Assembly: GCA_027083485.1 (NCBI GenBank)
Contig: JALWOO010000102.1
Coordinates: forward strand, 1-8,254
DNA: 8,254 nucleotides
Reading direction: 5' to 3'
Origin: Amylibacter sp.
Lineage (GTDB): Bacteria; Pseudomonadota; Alphaproteobacteria; Rhodobacterales; Rhodobacteraceae
The notes beneath the pieces were generated by a model. That model saw only the letters and a program-made list of their open reading frames with translations, had not been told where the DNA came from and ran no database searches. Shown here one piece after another: positions 1-8,254 of this stretch. The translations under genes were made by a program, and so were the position numbers. The stretch's first letter is position 1. Every line of letters starts with the position of its first letter.

Positions 1-1
1 G

Positions 2-718
2 GCCACCGGCTTTCCCGTGCAATACAACAAGGCCATCGTCGGCAAGAATGCCTTTGCCCATGAAAGCGGCATCCATCAGGACGGCATGCTGAAACACGCC
101 GGCACCTATGAAATCATGAGTCCCGAGGATATCGGCCTGTCAGAAACCAATCTTGTAATGGGTAAACATTCGGGCCGCGCCGCGTTGCGCTCCAAGCTGT
201 CCGATCTGGGCTATGAGCTGGCCGACAACCAGTTGCGCGATGTGTTTGTACGCTTCAAGGAACTGGCCGACCGCAAGAAGGAAATCTATGACGAAGACCT
301 GTTGGCGTTGGTGCGCGACGAGGGAACGCAGGCCGCCAATGACTATATCAAGGTCAAGGACCTGACCGTGGTCTGTGGCACCAACGGCCCACAAACCGCC
401 GATCTGACCCTGACAATCGACGGGCTGGAAAAGCAAACCAAAGCCACCGGTGACGGGCCGGTAGATGCGGCATTCAGTGCGGTCAAGGCGCTGTTCCCCC
501 ATGAGGCACGGCTGCAACTCTATCAGGTTCATGCGGTGACCGAAGGCACCGACGCTCAGGCCACTGTCACCGTGCGCATGGAGGAGAACGGCAAGATTGT
601 CGTTGGCCAATCTGCTGACACAGATACGATTGTTGCCTCGACCAAGGCCTATGTCAACGCATTGAACAAGCTGCTGGTGCGGCGCGAAAAGAGCGCCCCT
701 GCCCCGGCGCAATCTTGA
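2..718 (+). CDS. leuA: 2-isopropylmalate synthase, C-terminal part (5' end outside window)
   Basis: LeuA condenses acetyl-CoA with 2-ketoisovalerate to give 2-isopropylmalate, the first committed step of leucine synthesis, in the cytoplasm. The frame is open from base 2, so the GTG at 17 is an internal valine codon and not the start; the N-terminal TIM barrel with its HxH metal motif lies upstream of the window. The visible 238 residues begin with the family segment NKAIVGKNAFAHESGIHQDG and continue with VMGKHSGRAAL of the linker subdomains. From about base 344 (YIKVKDLTVVCGTNG) to the end lies the LeuA dimer/regulatory domain, finishing in the typical DTDTIVASTKAYVNALNKLL. That domain is where leucine binds for feedback inhibition in the family. 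The last dozen residues are an Ala/Pro-rich tail. The gene ends in TGA and is followed closely by a terminator hairpin, so it is probably transcribed separately from mreB. The product assignment is secure; the only close alternative, citramalate synthase, fits less well. Confidence 0.96.
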   Translation, partial: ATGFPVQYNKAIVGKNAFAHESGIHQDGMLKHAGTYEIMSPEDIGLSETNLVMGKHSGRAALRSKLSDLGYELADNQLRDVFVRFKELADRKKEIYDEDLLALVRDEGTQAANDYIKVKDLTVVCGTNGPQTADLTLTIDGLEKQTKATGDGPVDAAFSAVKALFPHEARLQLYQVHAVTEGTDAQATVTVRMEENGKIVVGQSADTDTIVASTKAYVNALNKLLVRREKSAPAPAQS

Positions 719-743
719 AACACCTGATTCTTGACTAATTTTC

Positions 744-775
744 CAACGGGCGCTGTTTTTGCGCCCGTTGTTCGA
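744..775 (+). terminator. Intrinsic terminator after leuA
   Basis: A perfect 10-base inverted repeat, CAACGGGCGC (744-753) and GCGCCCGTTG (761-770), encloses a 7-base T-rich loop (TGTTTTT). It starts 26 bases after the leuA stop. The stem is GC-rich and stable, but the downstream tract (TTCGATTTGT) is only moderately T-rich. It is the best-formed hairpin noticed in the window and most likely ends the leuA transcript. Its symmetry means it could also act on the opposite strand, though no gene is seen there. Confidence 0.8.
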
Positions 776-798
776 TTTGTGCTATTAAATAGTATAAT
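768..798 (+). promoter_or_regulatory. Candidate upstream promoter with TATAAT -10
   Basis: TATAAT at 793-798 matches the sigma-70 -10 consensus exactly. The best -35 candidate is TTGTTC at 768-773, but the spacer is then 19 bases, longer than the usual 16-18, and the hexamer overlaps the 3' arm of the leuA terminator. Initiation would fall near 804-806, giving a leader of about 150 bases before mreB. The element is AT-rich compared with its surroundings, which favours a real promoter, but a second terminator-like hairpin lies just downstream. Confidence 0.4.
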
Positions 799-819
799 TA
801 CCCCCTATCCCTCCGGTTT

Positions 820-1993
<1,174 letters not shown>

Positions 1994-2045
1994 CCACCCG
2001 CGCTGTTGGTGTCACAGGGGCAGCGATCAAAAAACGGGGGCCTGA
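1994..2045. other. mreB-mreC spacer with G-run ribosome site
   Basis: This is the only real gap inside the cluster. GGGGG at 2036-2040 lies 5 bases before the mreC ATG and can serve as a Shine-Dalgarno sequence with one G-U pair. CGCTG (2001-2005) and CAGCG (2021-2025) could pair across a 15-base loop, but the stem is short and no T tract follows, so I do not call a terminator. No promoter motif stands out. Confidence 0.4.
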
Positions 2046-2939
2046 ATGGCGGCACACCCAGAAAACAACGCATATTTCGGGCGCACGCTTCGGCGTGTAC
2101 TGATAGGCGTGCTCTGCGTTGTACTGCTGTCGTTGTTTTTGCTCTGGCGCATCGACAACCCGCGCGCTGAACGGTTTCGCATGGCGATTATCGACCGGTT
2201 TGTGCCCAATATGGAATGGGTGCTGACCCCGCTCACGCTGGTGTCGCGGATGGCCAACGAGTTTCAGTCCTACAATCGCCTGTATTCCCAAAATCAGGAG
2301 CTGCGCCGCGAATTGCAGCAAATGAAAGCCTGGCGCGAGGCTGCATTGCAGTTGCGCCAGAAGAACGCCAAACTGTTGGACCTGAACAAGGTAAAGCTCA
2401 GCCCGAAACTGACCTACACAACCGGCGTAGTTTTAACCGATAGCGGCAGTCCCTTTCGCCAATCCGCCTTGATCAACATTGGCCGTCACGACGGCATTGT
2501 GGATGGCTGGGCGGTGATGGATGGTTTGGGACTTGTGGGCCGCATATCCGGTTTGGGGCTGAATTCGGCACGGGTTTTGTTTGTCACCGACAGTTCCAGC
2601 CGCATTCCGGTGCAGGTAACGCCCTCGGGTCAGAAGGCGATTCTTACCGGCGACAACACGCCTTTTCCCACGTTGGAGTTTCTCGACAACATCGACCAGA
2701 TCCACGCGGGAGATCGGGTTGTAACCACGGGTGACGGCGGTGTTTTCCCGCCGGATCTGCTGGTGGGGGCCGTGATCTTAGGCCCTGATGGCCGTTTGCG
2801 GGTTAAATTATCTGCCCAGTATCGCCGTTTGGAATTCCTGCGGGTTTTACGATACTTGCCCAATCCGCCAATCACCGACCCGGGTTCCCTGATCGAGCCG
2901 GACCAGCCCGCCAAAGAGGAAACCACCAGCAATGGATGA
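2046..2939 (+). CDS. mreC: Rod shape-determining protein MreC
   Basis: MreC is a bitopic membrane protein whose periplasmic part binds and activates PBP2, linking it to cytoplasmic MreB. Of 297 residues, 1-16 form a basic cytoplasmic tail, about 17-34 (LIGVLCVVLLSLFLLW) the single membrane helix, and about 72-113 a dimerising coiled coil rich in Gln, Glu, Arg and Leu. Residues 120-272 are the paired beta-domain region, with the family segment GDGGVFPPDLLVGAV at 229-243. The last 25 residues are Pro/Asp/Glu-rich and probably disordered. The ATG at 2046 is preceded by a G-run ribosome site 5 bases away and gives a normal N-terminus. The 3' end overlaps mreD by 8 bases, which suggests translational coupling. 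Nothing looks broken. Confidence 0.96.
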   Translation: MAAHPENNAYFGRTLRRVLIGVLCVVLLSLFLLWRIDNPRAERFRMAIIDRFVPNMEWVLTPLTLVSRMANEFQSYNRLYSQNQELRRELQQMKAWREAALQLRQKNAKLLDLNKVKLSPKLTYTTGVVLTDSGSPFRQSALINIGRHDGIVDGWAVMDGLGLVGRISGLGLNSARVLFVTDSSSRIPVQVTPSGQKAILTGDNTPFPTLEFLDNIDQIHAGDRVVTTGDGGVFPPDLLVGAVILGPDGRLRVKLSAQYRRLEFLRVLRYLPNPPITDPGSLIEPDQPAKEETTSNG

Positions 2940-3471
2940 GGTCACTCCATTTCAGTTCTGGATCCGTCGGGGCACCTATCTGGCCTTTGGTATTTTACTG
3001 TTGTTACAGGCCATTATTCCGCAAAGTCTGGAAGCGACCCAAATCCCGGGGCCTGATATCTTTTATTGCATCACAATGGCCTATATTATTCGCCGACCAG
3101 AATATGCACCGCTTTGGGCAATCGTGTTGATCTTTTTTTTGCGTGATGTGGTGACCATGGCCCCTTTGGGATTGGCCACCTTGTTTTTCCTGATCGCAAC
3201 CGAGATAGTCCGCGCCAACCTGCAGGCCTTTCGCGAATACTTCTTTGGCATTGAATGGCTTTGGGTCGCCGTGATTTACGGCCTGATTCTGGTCACACAA
3301 AATCTGGTTTTGTCACTCAGCGTCAGCTTTACACCAAAATTTGTAGATCTTTTTTACCAGTTCTTTTTTACCACGCTTGCCTACCCTGTTATTGTACTCA
3401 TCATGCGCTATCTGTTTGCCATAGATCGCCCGGCTGCGGGCAAAACCGATGCACGGGGGCACCGAATATGA
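2932..3471 (+). CDS. mreD: Rod shape-determining protein MreD
   Basis: MreD is a small polytopic inner-membrane protein of the elongasome; its exact biochemical role is not settled in the family. The 179 residues carry about five to six hydrophobic stretches: roughly 14-30, 42-53, 60-76, 78-93, 107-131 and 140-163. The segment PGPDIFYCITMAYIIRRPEY (39-58) and the following RDVVTMAPLGLAT (71-83) match the alphaproteobacterial MreD pattern. Base composition is lower in GC than in neighbouring genes, explained by many Phe and Ile codons. The ATG at 2932 lies inside the end of mreC, with AGAGGA at 2914-2919 as a plausible ribosome site; the ATG at 2936 is out of frame. The stop overlaps the mrdA start in an ATGA. 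Sequence conservation in this family is low, so the call also rests on position. Confidence 0.93.
   Translation: MDEVTPFQFWIRRGTYLAFGILLLLQAIIPQSLEATQIPGPDIFYCITMAYIIRRPEYAPLWAIVLIFFLRDVVTMAPLGLATLFFLIATEIVRANLQAFREYFFGIEWLWVAVIYGLILVTQNLVLSLSVSFTPKFVDLFYQFFFTTLAYPVIVLIMRYLFAIDRPAAGKTDARGHRI
3455..3470 (+). promoter_or_regulatory. Ribosome site and ATGA junction fixing the mrdA start
   Basis: GGGGG at 3455-3459 lies 8 bases before the ATG at 3468, which overlaps the mreD stop as ATGA. The reading frame stays open upstream to at least 3255, but those 71 codons overlap mreD out of frame and encode a Cys- and His-rich stretch with no resemblance to PBP2, so the start belongs at 3468. Confidence 0.75.
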
Positions 3472-5375
3472 GACAACCCAAAGGCCCCGGCGTAAAACGC
3501 CGCTTGTTAACTCGCCGCTCCCTTCTTCTGGGCGGGACAATGGGGGGTGTCATGGGTGTGCTTGGCTGGCGCATGCGCCAGCTCGGGGTGACGCAAAGCA
3601 ACCAGTTTCGCCTGCTGGCCGAAGAAAACCGCATCAACATCCGGTTACTGCCGCCCACCCGTGGCCTGATTTTCGACAGGCGCGGCAAGGCATTAGCCTA
3701 TAACCAGCCGGTTTACAAAATTGATATGGTGCGCGAACAGGCCAAAGACCCCGAAGCAGTCTTGCGCCGTTTGGCCAACCTTATACCCCTGAGCGACGAA
3801 GACATCGAAACCGCCCTTGAAACCATGTCGAAAAGACGGGCTTTTGTGCCGGTTACCGTGGCGCAGGACCTCGACTGGGGGCATATCGCTACAGTTTCAG
3901 CCAACGCCCCTGCCCTGCCCGGAATTTCGCCCGAACTCGGCCATTACCGTATCTATCCCTATGGCGAGGATTTCGCCCATATTCTCGGGCGTGTGGGACC
4001 GGTGAGCGACTACGACCTGAAGAAAATCGACGACAAAGATCCGCTCCTTTTGATCCCGCGCTTCCAAATCGGCAAGACCGGCGTTGAAAACAAACTGGAC
4101 CGGCGGTTACGCGGCAAGGCCGGTGAAAAACGCATCGAGGTCAATTCCATTGGCCGCGTCATGCGGGTTCTGAGCCGCGAAGAAAGCAAACCCGGTGCCA
4201 ATTTGCAGGTCACTATCGACAACCGCCTGCAAAAATTCGCACTCGACCGGCTCAAAGGCCAAAGCGCGGCAGTCGTTCTAATGGATGTCAAAAACGGCGA
4301 CCTGCTGACTATGGCCTCGGCACCCGGCTATGATCCGAATATGTTTGTGCGCGGCATTTCAGTAGATAATTGGCACACCCTGAACAACGATGAATATAAA
4401 CCCTTGTTGAATAAAACAGTCACCGGCCTGTATCCGCCCGGCTCCACCTATAAAATGGTTTCCGCGCTGGCGGCCCTTGAAGGCGGCTTTGTCACACCGG
4501 AGGAAAAAATCTATTGTGGCGGCTATGTGGAAGTCTATGGCAACCGGTTTCACTGCTGGCGGCGTGGGGGCCACGGCAAGGTTGATCTGAAAAATTCGCT
4601 TAAACAGTCCTGCGACGTCTATTACTACGAACTCGCACAGCGCGTCGGTATTGAAAACACCTCTGCCATGGCCCGCAAACTGGGGTTGGGCATGGAGCAC
4701 GATATCGAAATGCCGGGTGTCCGCGAAGGGTTGGCCCCGACGAAAGAATGGAAATTGAAACGGCGCAAAAAGGAATGGGTGGTCGGCGATTCCCTGAATG
4801 CGGCAATCGGCCAAGGCTATGTTCTGGCGTCACCGCTACAACTGGCGGTGATGACAGCCCGTATTGCCTCTGGCACCAAAATTTCCCCCCGTTTGCTGAA
4901 TGCCATAGACAACCAGCCCAATCCCGTAAAAGGGCGAGAGCCGCTTGATATTGCGCCAGAAAACCTTGAATATGTCCGCAAAGGTATGTTTGCGGTGGTT
5001 AATGAACCCGGCGGAACCGCCCGGCGATCCCGTATCAAGGCCAAAGGCATGACCATGGCCGGAAAAACAGGAACGTCACAGGTGCGCCGCATCAACACCG
5101 GAGAACGAAAAACCGGCGTTATCAAAAATCGGGATTTGCCGTGGGAACAGCGCGATCATGCCCTGTTTGTCGCTTTTGCCCCCTATGACAACCCGCGCGT
5201 GGCCATTTCTGTGGTCGTCGAACACGGCGGCGGTGGCTCCAAAATAGCCGCGCCGATTGCAAGGGATGTAATGCGCTTTGCCCTTGAACTCGACGACATC
5301 AACTATCAAAAACCCGAGAAAATCCGTGCCGGGACGCAAACAGCCAACCGCGCGAACAAGGCAGATAAAGCATGA
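3468..5375 (+). CDS. mrdA: Penicillin-binding protein 2, elongasome transpeptidase
   Basis: PBP2 is the class B transpeptidase that cross-links peptidoglycan strands made by RodA during lateral growth; it is anchored in the inner membrane with its catalytic part in the periplasm. The 635-residue product has a basic N-terminus with RR pairs at 11-12 and 16-17, one membrane helix at about 18-34, the pedestal domain beginning with RGLIFDRRGKALAYN (65-79), and the transpeptidase domain from about 255. Catalytic motifs are STYK at 326-329 (nucleophile Ser326), SCD at 381-383 (the SxD form usual in PBP2) and KTGT at 533-536. Cys350, Cys363, His369 and Cys382 sit where a zinc site is known in E. coli PBP2. 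The C-terminal 20 or so residues are basic and probably disordered. The start is the ATGA overlap with mreD, and the stop overlaps rodA the same way. PBP3/FtsI is excluded by SxD and by the neighbours. Confidence 0.96.
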   Translation: MRQPKGPGVKRRLLTRRSLLLGGTMGGVMGVLGWRMRQLGVTQSNQFRLLAEENRINIRLLPPTRGLIFDRRGKALAYNQPVYKIDMVREQAKDPEAVLRRLANLIPLSDEDIETALETMSKRRAFVPVTVAQDLDWGHIATVSANAPALPGISPELGHYRIYPYGEDFAHILGRVGPVSDYDLKKIDDKDPLLLIPRFQIGKTGVENKLDRRLRGKAGEKRIEVNSIGRVMRVLSREESKPGANLQVTIDNRLQKFALDRLKGQSAAVVLMDVKNGDLLTMASAPGYDPNMFVRGISVDNWHTLNNDEYKPLLNKTVTGLYPPGSTYKMVSALAALEGGFVTPEEKIYCGGYVEVYGNRFHCWRRGGHGKVDLKNSLKQSCDVYYYELAQRVGIENTSAMARKLGLGMEHDIEMPGVREGLAPTKEWKLKRRKKEWVVGDSLNAAIGQGYVLASPLQLAVMTARIASGTKISPRLLNAIDNQPNPVKGREPLDIAPENLEYVRKGMFAVVNEPGGTARRSRIKAKGMTMAGKTGTSQVRRINTGERKTGVIKNRDLPWEQRDHALFVAFAPYDNPRVAISVVVEHGGGGSKIAAPIARDVMRFALELDDINYQKPEKIRAGTQTANRANKADKA

Positions 5376-6511
5376 GTTATCTGGACTATAACCTGAAAAC
5401 CTCCCCCACCGGTCTCTCCAAGATTCTCTATTTCAACTGGGGGCTGGCCCTGTTGTTGGCCGCGGTCAGCTGTGCCGGTTTTCTGATGCTCTATTCTGTG
5501 GCCGGCGGGGATATAGACCGTTGGGCGCGCCCGCAAATGATCCGTTTTGCTATGGGAATGGCCGCCATGGTAATCATCGGTTTTGTGCCGCTGTCTGTGT
5601 GGCGGGAAATGTCGGTGGTGGCCTATGTCGGCACTTTATTGCTGTTGATTGCGGTGCCGATTATCGGCACCTCTTCCATGGGGGCGCAGCGCTGGATTGA
5701 TCTGGGTTTCATGCGCTTACAGCCCTCCGAATTGATGAAAGTCACCTTGGTGATGATGCTCGCGCGCTATTATGACTGGCTGGATATCCGCAAAATTTCC
5801 CGCCCCCTTTGGGTGTTAATCCCCCTTGTCCTAACCTTGGTGCCTACTTTTCTGGTGCTGAAACAACCGGATCTGGGCACCGCCTTGTTGCTGGTGGCCG
5901 GTGCCGGGGTTGTGATGTTTGTCGCCGGTGTCAGCTGGCTGTACTTCGGGGCGGCCTTTGCCATTATCGCCCTGCTGGTAACCGCCGTGATCGAAACAAA
6001 AGGGACCGATTACCAGCTGCTCAAGGATTATCAATACAAACGTATCGAAACCTTTCTGGACCCCGGATCGGATCCGCTCGGCTCCGGCTATAACATCACG
6101 CAGGCGCAAATTGCGCTTGGCTCTGGCGGTGTGTCCGGCCGTGGCTTTATGCAAGGCACTCAAAGCCGGCTGAATTTTTTGCCCGAAAAACACACCGACT
6201 TTATCTTTACCACTCTGGCCGAGGAATTCGGCTTTGTTGGCGGTATGATCCTGCTCACACTTTATGGGCTGATCCTGTTGTTTTGCATCATTTCCGCCCT
6301 GTCCAATCGCGACAGGTTCGGAGCCTTGCTGACCATGGGAATCGCGGCCACGTTTTTCTTTTATTTTTCGGTAAACATGTCCATGGTCATGGGGCTGGCC
6401 CCTGTCGTAGGCGTGCCTTTGCCGCTTGTATCTTATGGCGGCTCTGCCATGCTGGTTCTGCTCGCGGCCTTTGGCCTTGTGCAGAGCGCCCACATCCACC
6501 GACCGAGGTAA
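5372..6511 (+). CDS. rodA: SEDS peptidoglycan glycosyltransferase RodA
   Basis: RodA (also called mrdB) is the SEDS-family enzyme that polymerises lipid II into glycan strands, working as a pair with PBP2. The 379 residues form about ten membrane helices, starting at about residue 22 after a short cytoplasmic tail. Family motifs in order are GAQRWIDLG (104-112, with the conserved Trp108), LQPSELMK (116-123), LKQPDLGTALL (163-173), HTDFIF (274-279) and GVPLPLVSYGGS (347-358). Asp276 in HTDFIF corresponds to the catalytic aspartate of E. coli RodA (Asp262). FtsW is the main alternative, but adjacency to mrdA and the mre genes points to RodA. The ATG at 5372 overlaps the mrdA stop as ATGA; AAGG at 5358-5361 is a modest ribosome site. 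Confidence 0.96.
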   Translation: MSYLDYNLKTSPTGLSKILYFNWGLALLLAAVSCAGFLMLYSVAGGDIDRWARPQMIRFAMGMAAMVIIGFVPLSVWREMSVVAYVGTLLLLIAVPIIGTSSMGAQRWIDLGFMRLQPSELMKVTLVMMLARYYDWLDIRKISRPLWVLIPLVLTLVPTFLVLKQPDLGTALLLVAGAGVVMFVAGVSWLYFGAAFAIIALLVTAVIETKGTDYQLLKDYQYKRIETFLDPGSDPLGSGYNITQAQIALGSGGVSGRGFMQGTQSRLNFLPEKHTDFIFTTLAEEFGFVGGMILLTLYGLILLFCIISALSNRDRFGALLTMGIAATFFFYFSVNMSMVMGLAPVVGVPLPLVSYGGSAMLVLLAAFGLVQSAHIHRPR

Positions 6512-6514
6512 TCC

Positions 6515-7453
6515 ATGTCACTCAAAGTCCTGTTTTGGGCCAAGCCGGAACAATGGCCGCTCTATGAACCTGCCCTGCGCGAGGAATTCAACCGGCGTGG
6601 CATTCCCGTTGATCTGGTCAATGAAACCGATGATCCGGCCAGCATTGAATACATCATCTATGCCCCGACCGGCGACAACGATGATCTGTCCCCCTTTATC
6701 AACGTGCGCCTGATCCAGAGCCTCTGGGCCGGACCAGACAAGCTGATTGCCAACCCGACCCTGACCCAGCCGCTGGCGCGGATGGTGGATCGGGGTTTGC
6801 GCGAAGGCATGGTTGATTACGTGGTCGGCAATGTGCTGCGCCATCATCTGAACACCGACAAATTCGCGCAGGCAAAACCCGGCGAATGGTTGCAACAGAA
6901 TGTGCCGCCGCTGGCGCGTAACCGTGTGGTCGGGATGCTCGGGCTTGGCGAACTTGGCATGGCCTGTGCGCGGGCGGTTTATCGCCACGGGTTCAAGGTT
7001 ATGGGTTGGAGCCGTTCACCCAAGGCCGACGCGGATATCCTGTGTTTTGACGGTGCCGCAGGCCTGAACACGGTCTTGCGCAGCAGCGATATTCTGGTGC
7101 TGCTGACCCCGCACACAGCGGAAACCGAAAACCTGATCAACGCCGAAACCCTTGCGGTGATGCGCAAGGGAACTTCGATCATCAACCCCGGTCGCGGCGC
7201 GTTGATTGACGATACGGCCCTGCTGGACGCCCTGAACAGTGGCCATATCTCACAGGCAACGCTGGATGTATTCCGCACCGAACCCCTGCCGGCCGATCAC
7301 CCCTATTGGGCACATCCGAACGTGCTGGTGACACCGCATATTGCCTCTGAAACGCGGGTGGACTCCGCCGTGGAAATCGCCGTTGAGAATATCCGCCGCG
7401 CCGAAAACGACGAAACACCACGTTTTCTGGTGAACCGGTCGCGGAGCTACTGA
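6515..7453 (+). CDS. ghrA: GhrA-like glyoxylate/hydroxypyruvate reductase
   Basis: A cytoplasmic D-2-hydroxyacid dehydrogenase; family members closest to it reduce glyoxylate to glycolate and hydroxypyruvate to glycerate with NAD(P)H. Its 312 residues equal the length of E. coli GhrA, and the C-terminal VNRSRSY resembles the GhrA end. The nucleotide-binding loop is GLGELG at 143-148. The segment after the second strand, WSRSPK (165-170), carries basic residues, which favours NADPH over NADH. The catalytic triad is Arg227 (in NPGRGAL), Glu256 (in FRTEPLP) and His275 (in TPHIA), the expected Arg-Glu-His set. The start follows rodA by only 3 bases, with GAGG (6505-6508) 6 bases upstream inside the end of rodA, so it is probably cotranscribed. 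The link to wall synthesis is not obvious. Substrate is inferred from family; other 2-ketoacids are possible. Confidence 0.85.
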   Translation: MSLKVLFWAKPEQWPLYEPALREEFNRRGIPVDLVNETDDPASIEYIIYAPTGDNDDLSPFINVRLIQSLWAGPDKLIANPTLTQPLARMVDRGLREGMVDYVVGNVLRHHLNTDKFAQAKPGEWLQQNVPPLARNRVVGMLGLGELGMACARAVYRHGFKVMGWSRSPKADADILCFDGAAGLNTVLRSSDILVLLTPHTAETENLINAETLAVMRKGTSIINPGRGALIDDTALLDALNSGHISQATLDVFRTEPLPADHPYWAHPNVLVTPHIASETRVDSAVEIAVENIRRAENDETPRFLVNRSRSY

Positions 7454-7947
7454 TGTGGGCCATTCGCAGTTTCACAACAGAGGATGCTGCCAATTGCGCG
7501 CAATTATTCTATGATGCTGTCCATTTTGGCACACAAGCCCATTACACTGCCGCACAGCGACAGGCATGGGCAGGTAAAGTGCCGGAAACTGGCGAATGGG
7601 CTAAGCGCTTAGGTGGGCAGACAACCGTTTTGGCCATCAAGGGCCAGATCATTTCCGGCTTTATGACATTGGATGGCAAAGGGTACATTGATCTGGCTTT
7701 TGTATCCCCGCAATATGCAGGGTGTGGCATTGGAAGATACCTTTACCAATCCATAGAAAAGCGCGCGCGGCAGGCAAAATTGGCACGCCTGCACACACAG
7801 GCCAGCCGCGTTGCCAAACCGTTCTTTGAGAAAATGGGTTGGACAGTTATTTCGAGCCATACCAACAAACGTGGCTCTATCGAGTTGCCGAATTTTCAAA
7901 TGGAAAAGCACCTGCTCTCTATCCCCTTAGACCGAAAGTCCCAATGA
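7453..7947 (+). CDS. GNAT-family N-acetyltransferase, YafP-like
   Basis: A small soluble acetyl-CoA-dependent acyltransferase of 164 residues. The acetyl-CoA-binding motif A is visible: strand IDLAFVSP (79-86) followed by QYAGCGIG (87-94), the Q-x-x-G-x-G loop, then helix [11 protein letters not shown]. The C-terminal part has the common [14 protein letters not shown] (117-130). The N-terminal [19 protein letters not shown] (22-40) resembles E. coli YafP and relatives. The substrate cannot be read from the sequence; small molecules or toxicants are typical guesses for this group. The start codon overlaps the previous stop by one base (TGATG), with GGAG at 7443-7446 as ribosome site; the stop overlaps rluE as ATGA. 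GC is about 50 percent by hand count, against roughly 60 percent in samples of the genes on either side, which may hint at later insertion. Confidence 0.88.
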   Translation: MWAIRSFTTEDAANCAQLFYDAVHFGTQAHYTAAQRQAWAGKVPETGEWAKRLGGQTTVLAIKGQIISGFMTLDGKGYIDLAFVSPQYAGCGIGRYLYQSIEKRARQAKLARLHTQASRVAKPFFEKMGWTVISSHTNKRGSIELPNFQMEKHLLSIPLDRKSQ

Positions 7948-8254
7948 CCCACATCGTCCTGTTTAACAAACCCTTCAACGTCCTGTCCCAATTCACTGAC
8001 AAAGGCACAGAGGGTAGCAGCCGCAAGACCCTGTCGGAATTCATCGACGTCCCCGGCGTTTACGCCGCAGGCCGGCTCGACAAAGACAGCGAGGGGTTGC
8101 TGGTTCTGACTGATAACGGCAAGCTGCAAAACAAGATCGCCAGCCCGCGTTTTCGCACCGCAAAAACCTATTGGGTACAGGTCGAAGGCATCGCCACCGA
8201 TGCGCAAATCAATGCCTTGCGCAAAGGGGTGCAGCTCAAGGACGGGATCACTGC
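7944..8254 (+). CDS. rluE: 23S rRNA pseudouridine synthase RluE, N-terminal part
   Basis: RluE converts uridine 2457 (E. coli numbering) of 23S rRNA, near the peptidyl transferase centre, to pseudouridine. The 103 complete codons seen begin [20 protein letters not shown] directly with the catalytic fold, so there is no S4 RNA-binding domain, as in E. coli RluE. The segments [26 protein letters not shown] and the later TYWVQVEGI follow RluE closely. Asp46 in GRLDKDSEG is the expected catalytic aspartate. The gene starts at an ATGA overlap with the acetyltransferase gene; only a weak purine stretch precedes it, so translation may depend on coupling. The 3' part lies outside the window. RluB or RluF would normally carry an S4 domain, which is missing here. 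Confidence 0.92.
   Translation, partial: MTHIVLFNKPFNVLSQFTDKGTEGSSRKTLSEFIDVPGVYAAGRLDKDSEGLLVLTDNGKLQNKIASPRFRTAKTYWVQVEGIATDAQINALRKGVQLKDGIT

Noticed and set aside
140..712. Open frame of 190 codons on the minus strand across leuA
   Set aside because: It lies wholly opposite a clear leuA coding sequence, shows no recognisable domain, and such antisense frames are common in genes with this codon usage.
726..730. GATTC, a GANTC (CcrM methylation) site downstream of leuA
   Set aside because: It lies upstream of the terminator, away from candidate mreB promoters, and several other GANTC sites are scattered in coding sequence, so nothing marks it as regulatory.
785..801. Possible CtrA-type site near TTAA at 785-788
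   Set aside because: The TTAA-N7-TTAA spacing is not met; the next half-match is TTAC after 9 bases.
2001..2025. Possible CGCTG/CAGCG hairpin between mreB and mreC
   Set aside because: The stem is 5 bases with a 15-base loop and no T tract; it is too weak to call a terminator or processing site.
3255..3467. Upstream extension of the mrdA reading frame by 71 codons
   Set aside because: It overlaps mreD out of frame, encodes a Cys/His-rich stretch unlike PBP2, and the ATG at 3468 has the ATGA overlap, a ribosome site and a normal PBP2 N-terminus.
4359..4814. Open frame of 151 codons on the minus strand inside mrdA
   Set aside because: It overlaps the transpeptidase catalytic core on the other strand and has no recognisable protein features.
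5831..6499. Open frame of 222 codons on the minus strand across rodA
   Set aside because: It is Gln/His/Gly-rich, the typical mirror of a hydrophobic membrane gene, with no domain or ribosome site.

Overview
This is an ordinary chromosomal segment from an alphaproteobacterium, most likely of the Rhodobacterales (Roseobacter/Rhodobacter type). The evidence is the family-level look of MreB, MreC, MreD, PBP2 and RodA, the order leuA - mreBCD - mrdA - rodA on one strand, and a GC content in the mid to high fifties by eye. The genus cannot be fixed from the sequence alone. All genes lie on the + strand and no mobile element, CRISPR array, tRNA or rRNA was seen.

Layout. Bases 2-718 hold the 3' end of leuA (2-isopropylmalate synthase), including its C-terminal regulatory domain. 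A 234-base intergenic region (719-952) follows. It carries a strong terminator hairpin just after leuA, a TATAAT-like element, a second hairpin followed by T residues, and two small inverted repeats just before mreB. Bases 953-6511 are the complete elongasome cluster mreB, mreC, mreD, mrdA (PBP2) and rodA. After a 3-base gap come a ghrA-like 2-hydroxyacid dehydrogenase (6515-7453), a small YafP-like GNAT acetyltransferase (7453-7947) and the 5' end of rluE (23S rRNA pseudouridine synthase), which runs off the window at 8254.

How the genes work together. MreB filaments at the inner face of the membrane, with MreC and MreD, organise the RodA glycosyltransferase and the PBP2 transpeptidase that build the lateral cell wall. 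Apart from the 52-base mreB-mreC gap, every junction from mreC to rluE is an overlap of 1-8 bases or a gap of 3 bases. Together with the lack of any convincing terminator after 953, this suggests one long, translationally coupled transcript in which three genes unrelated to the cell wall ride behind the shape genes.

No novel system was found. The points most worth a second look are a Cys-Cys-His-Cys set in PBP2 at the position of the zinc site described for E. coli PBP2, a twin-arginine-like N-terminus on the same protein, and the layered hairpins in the leuA-mreB gap.
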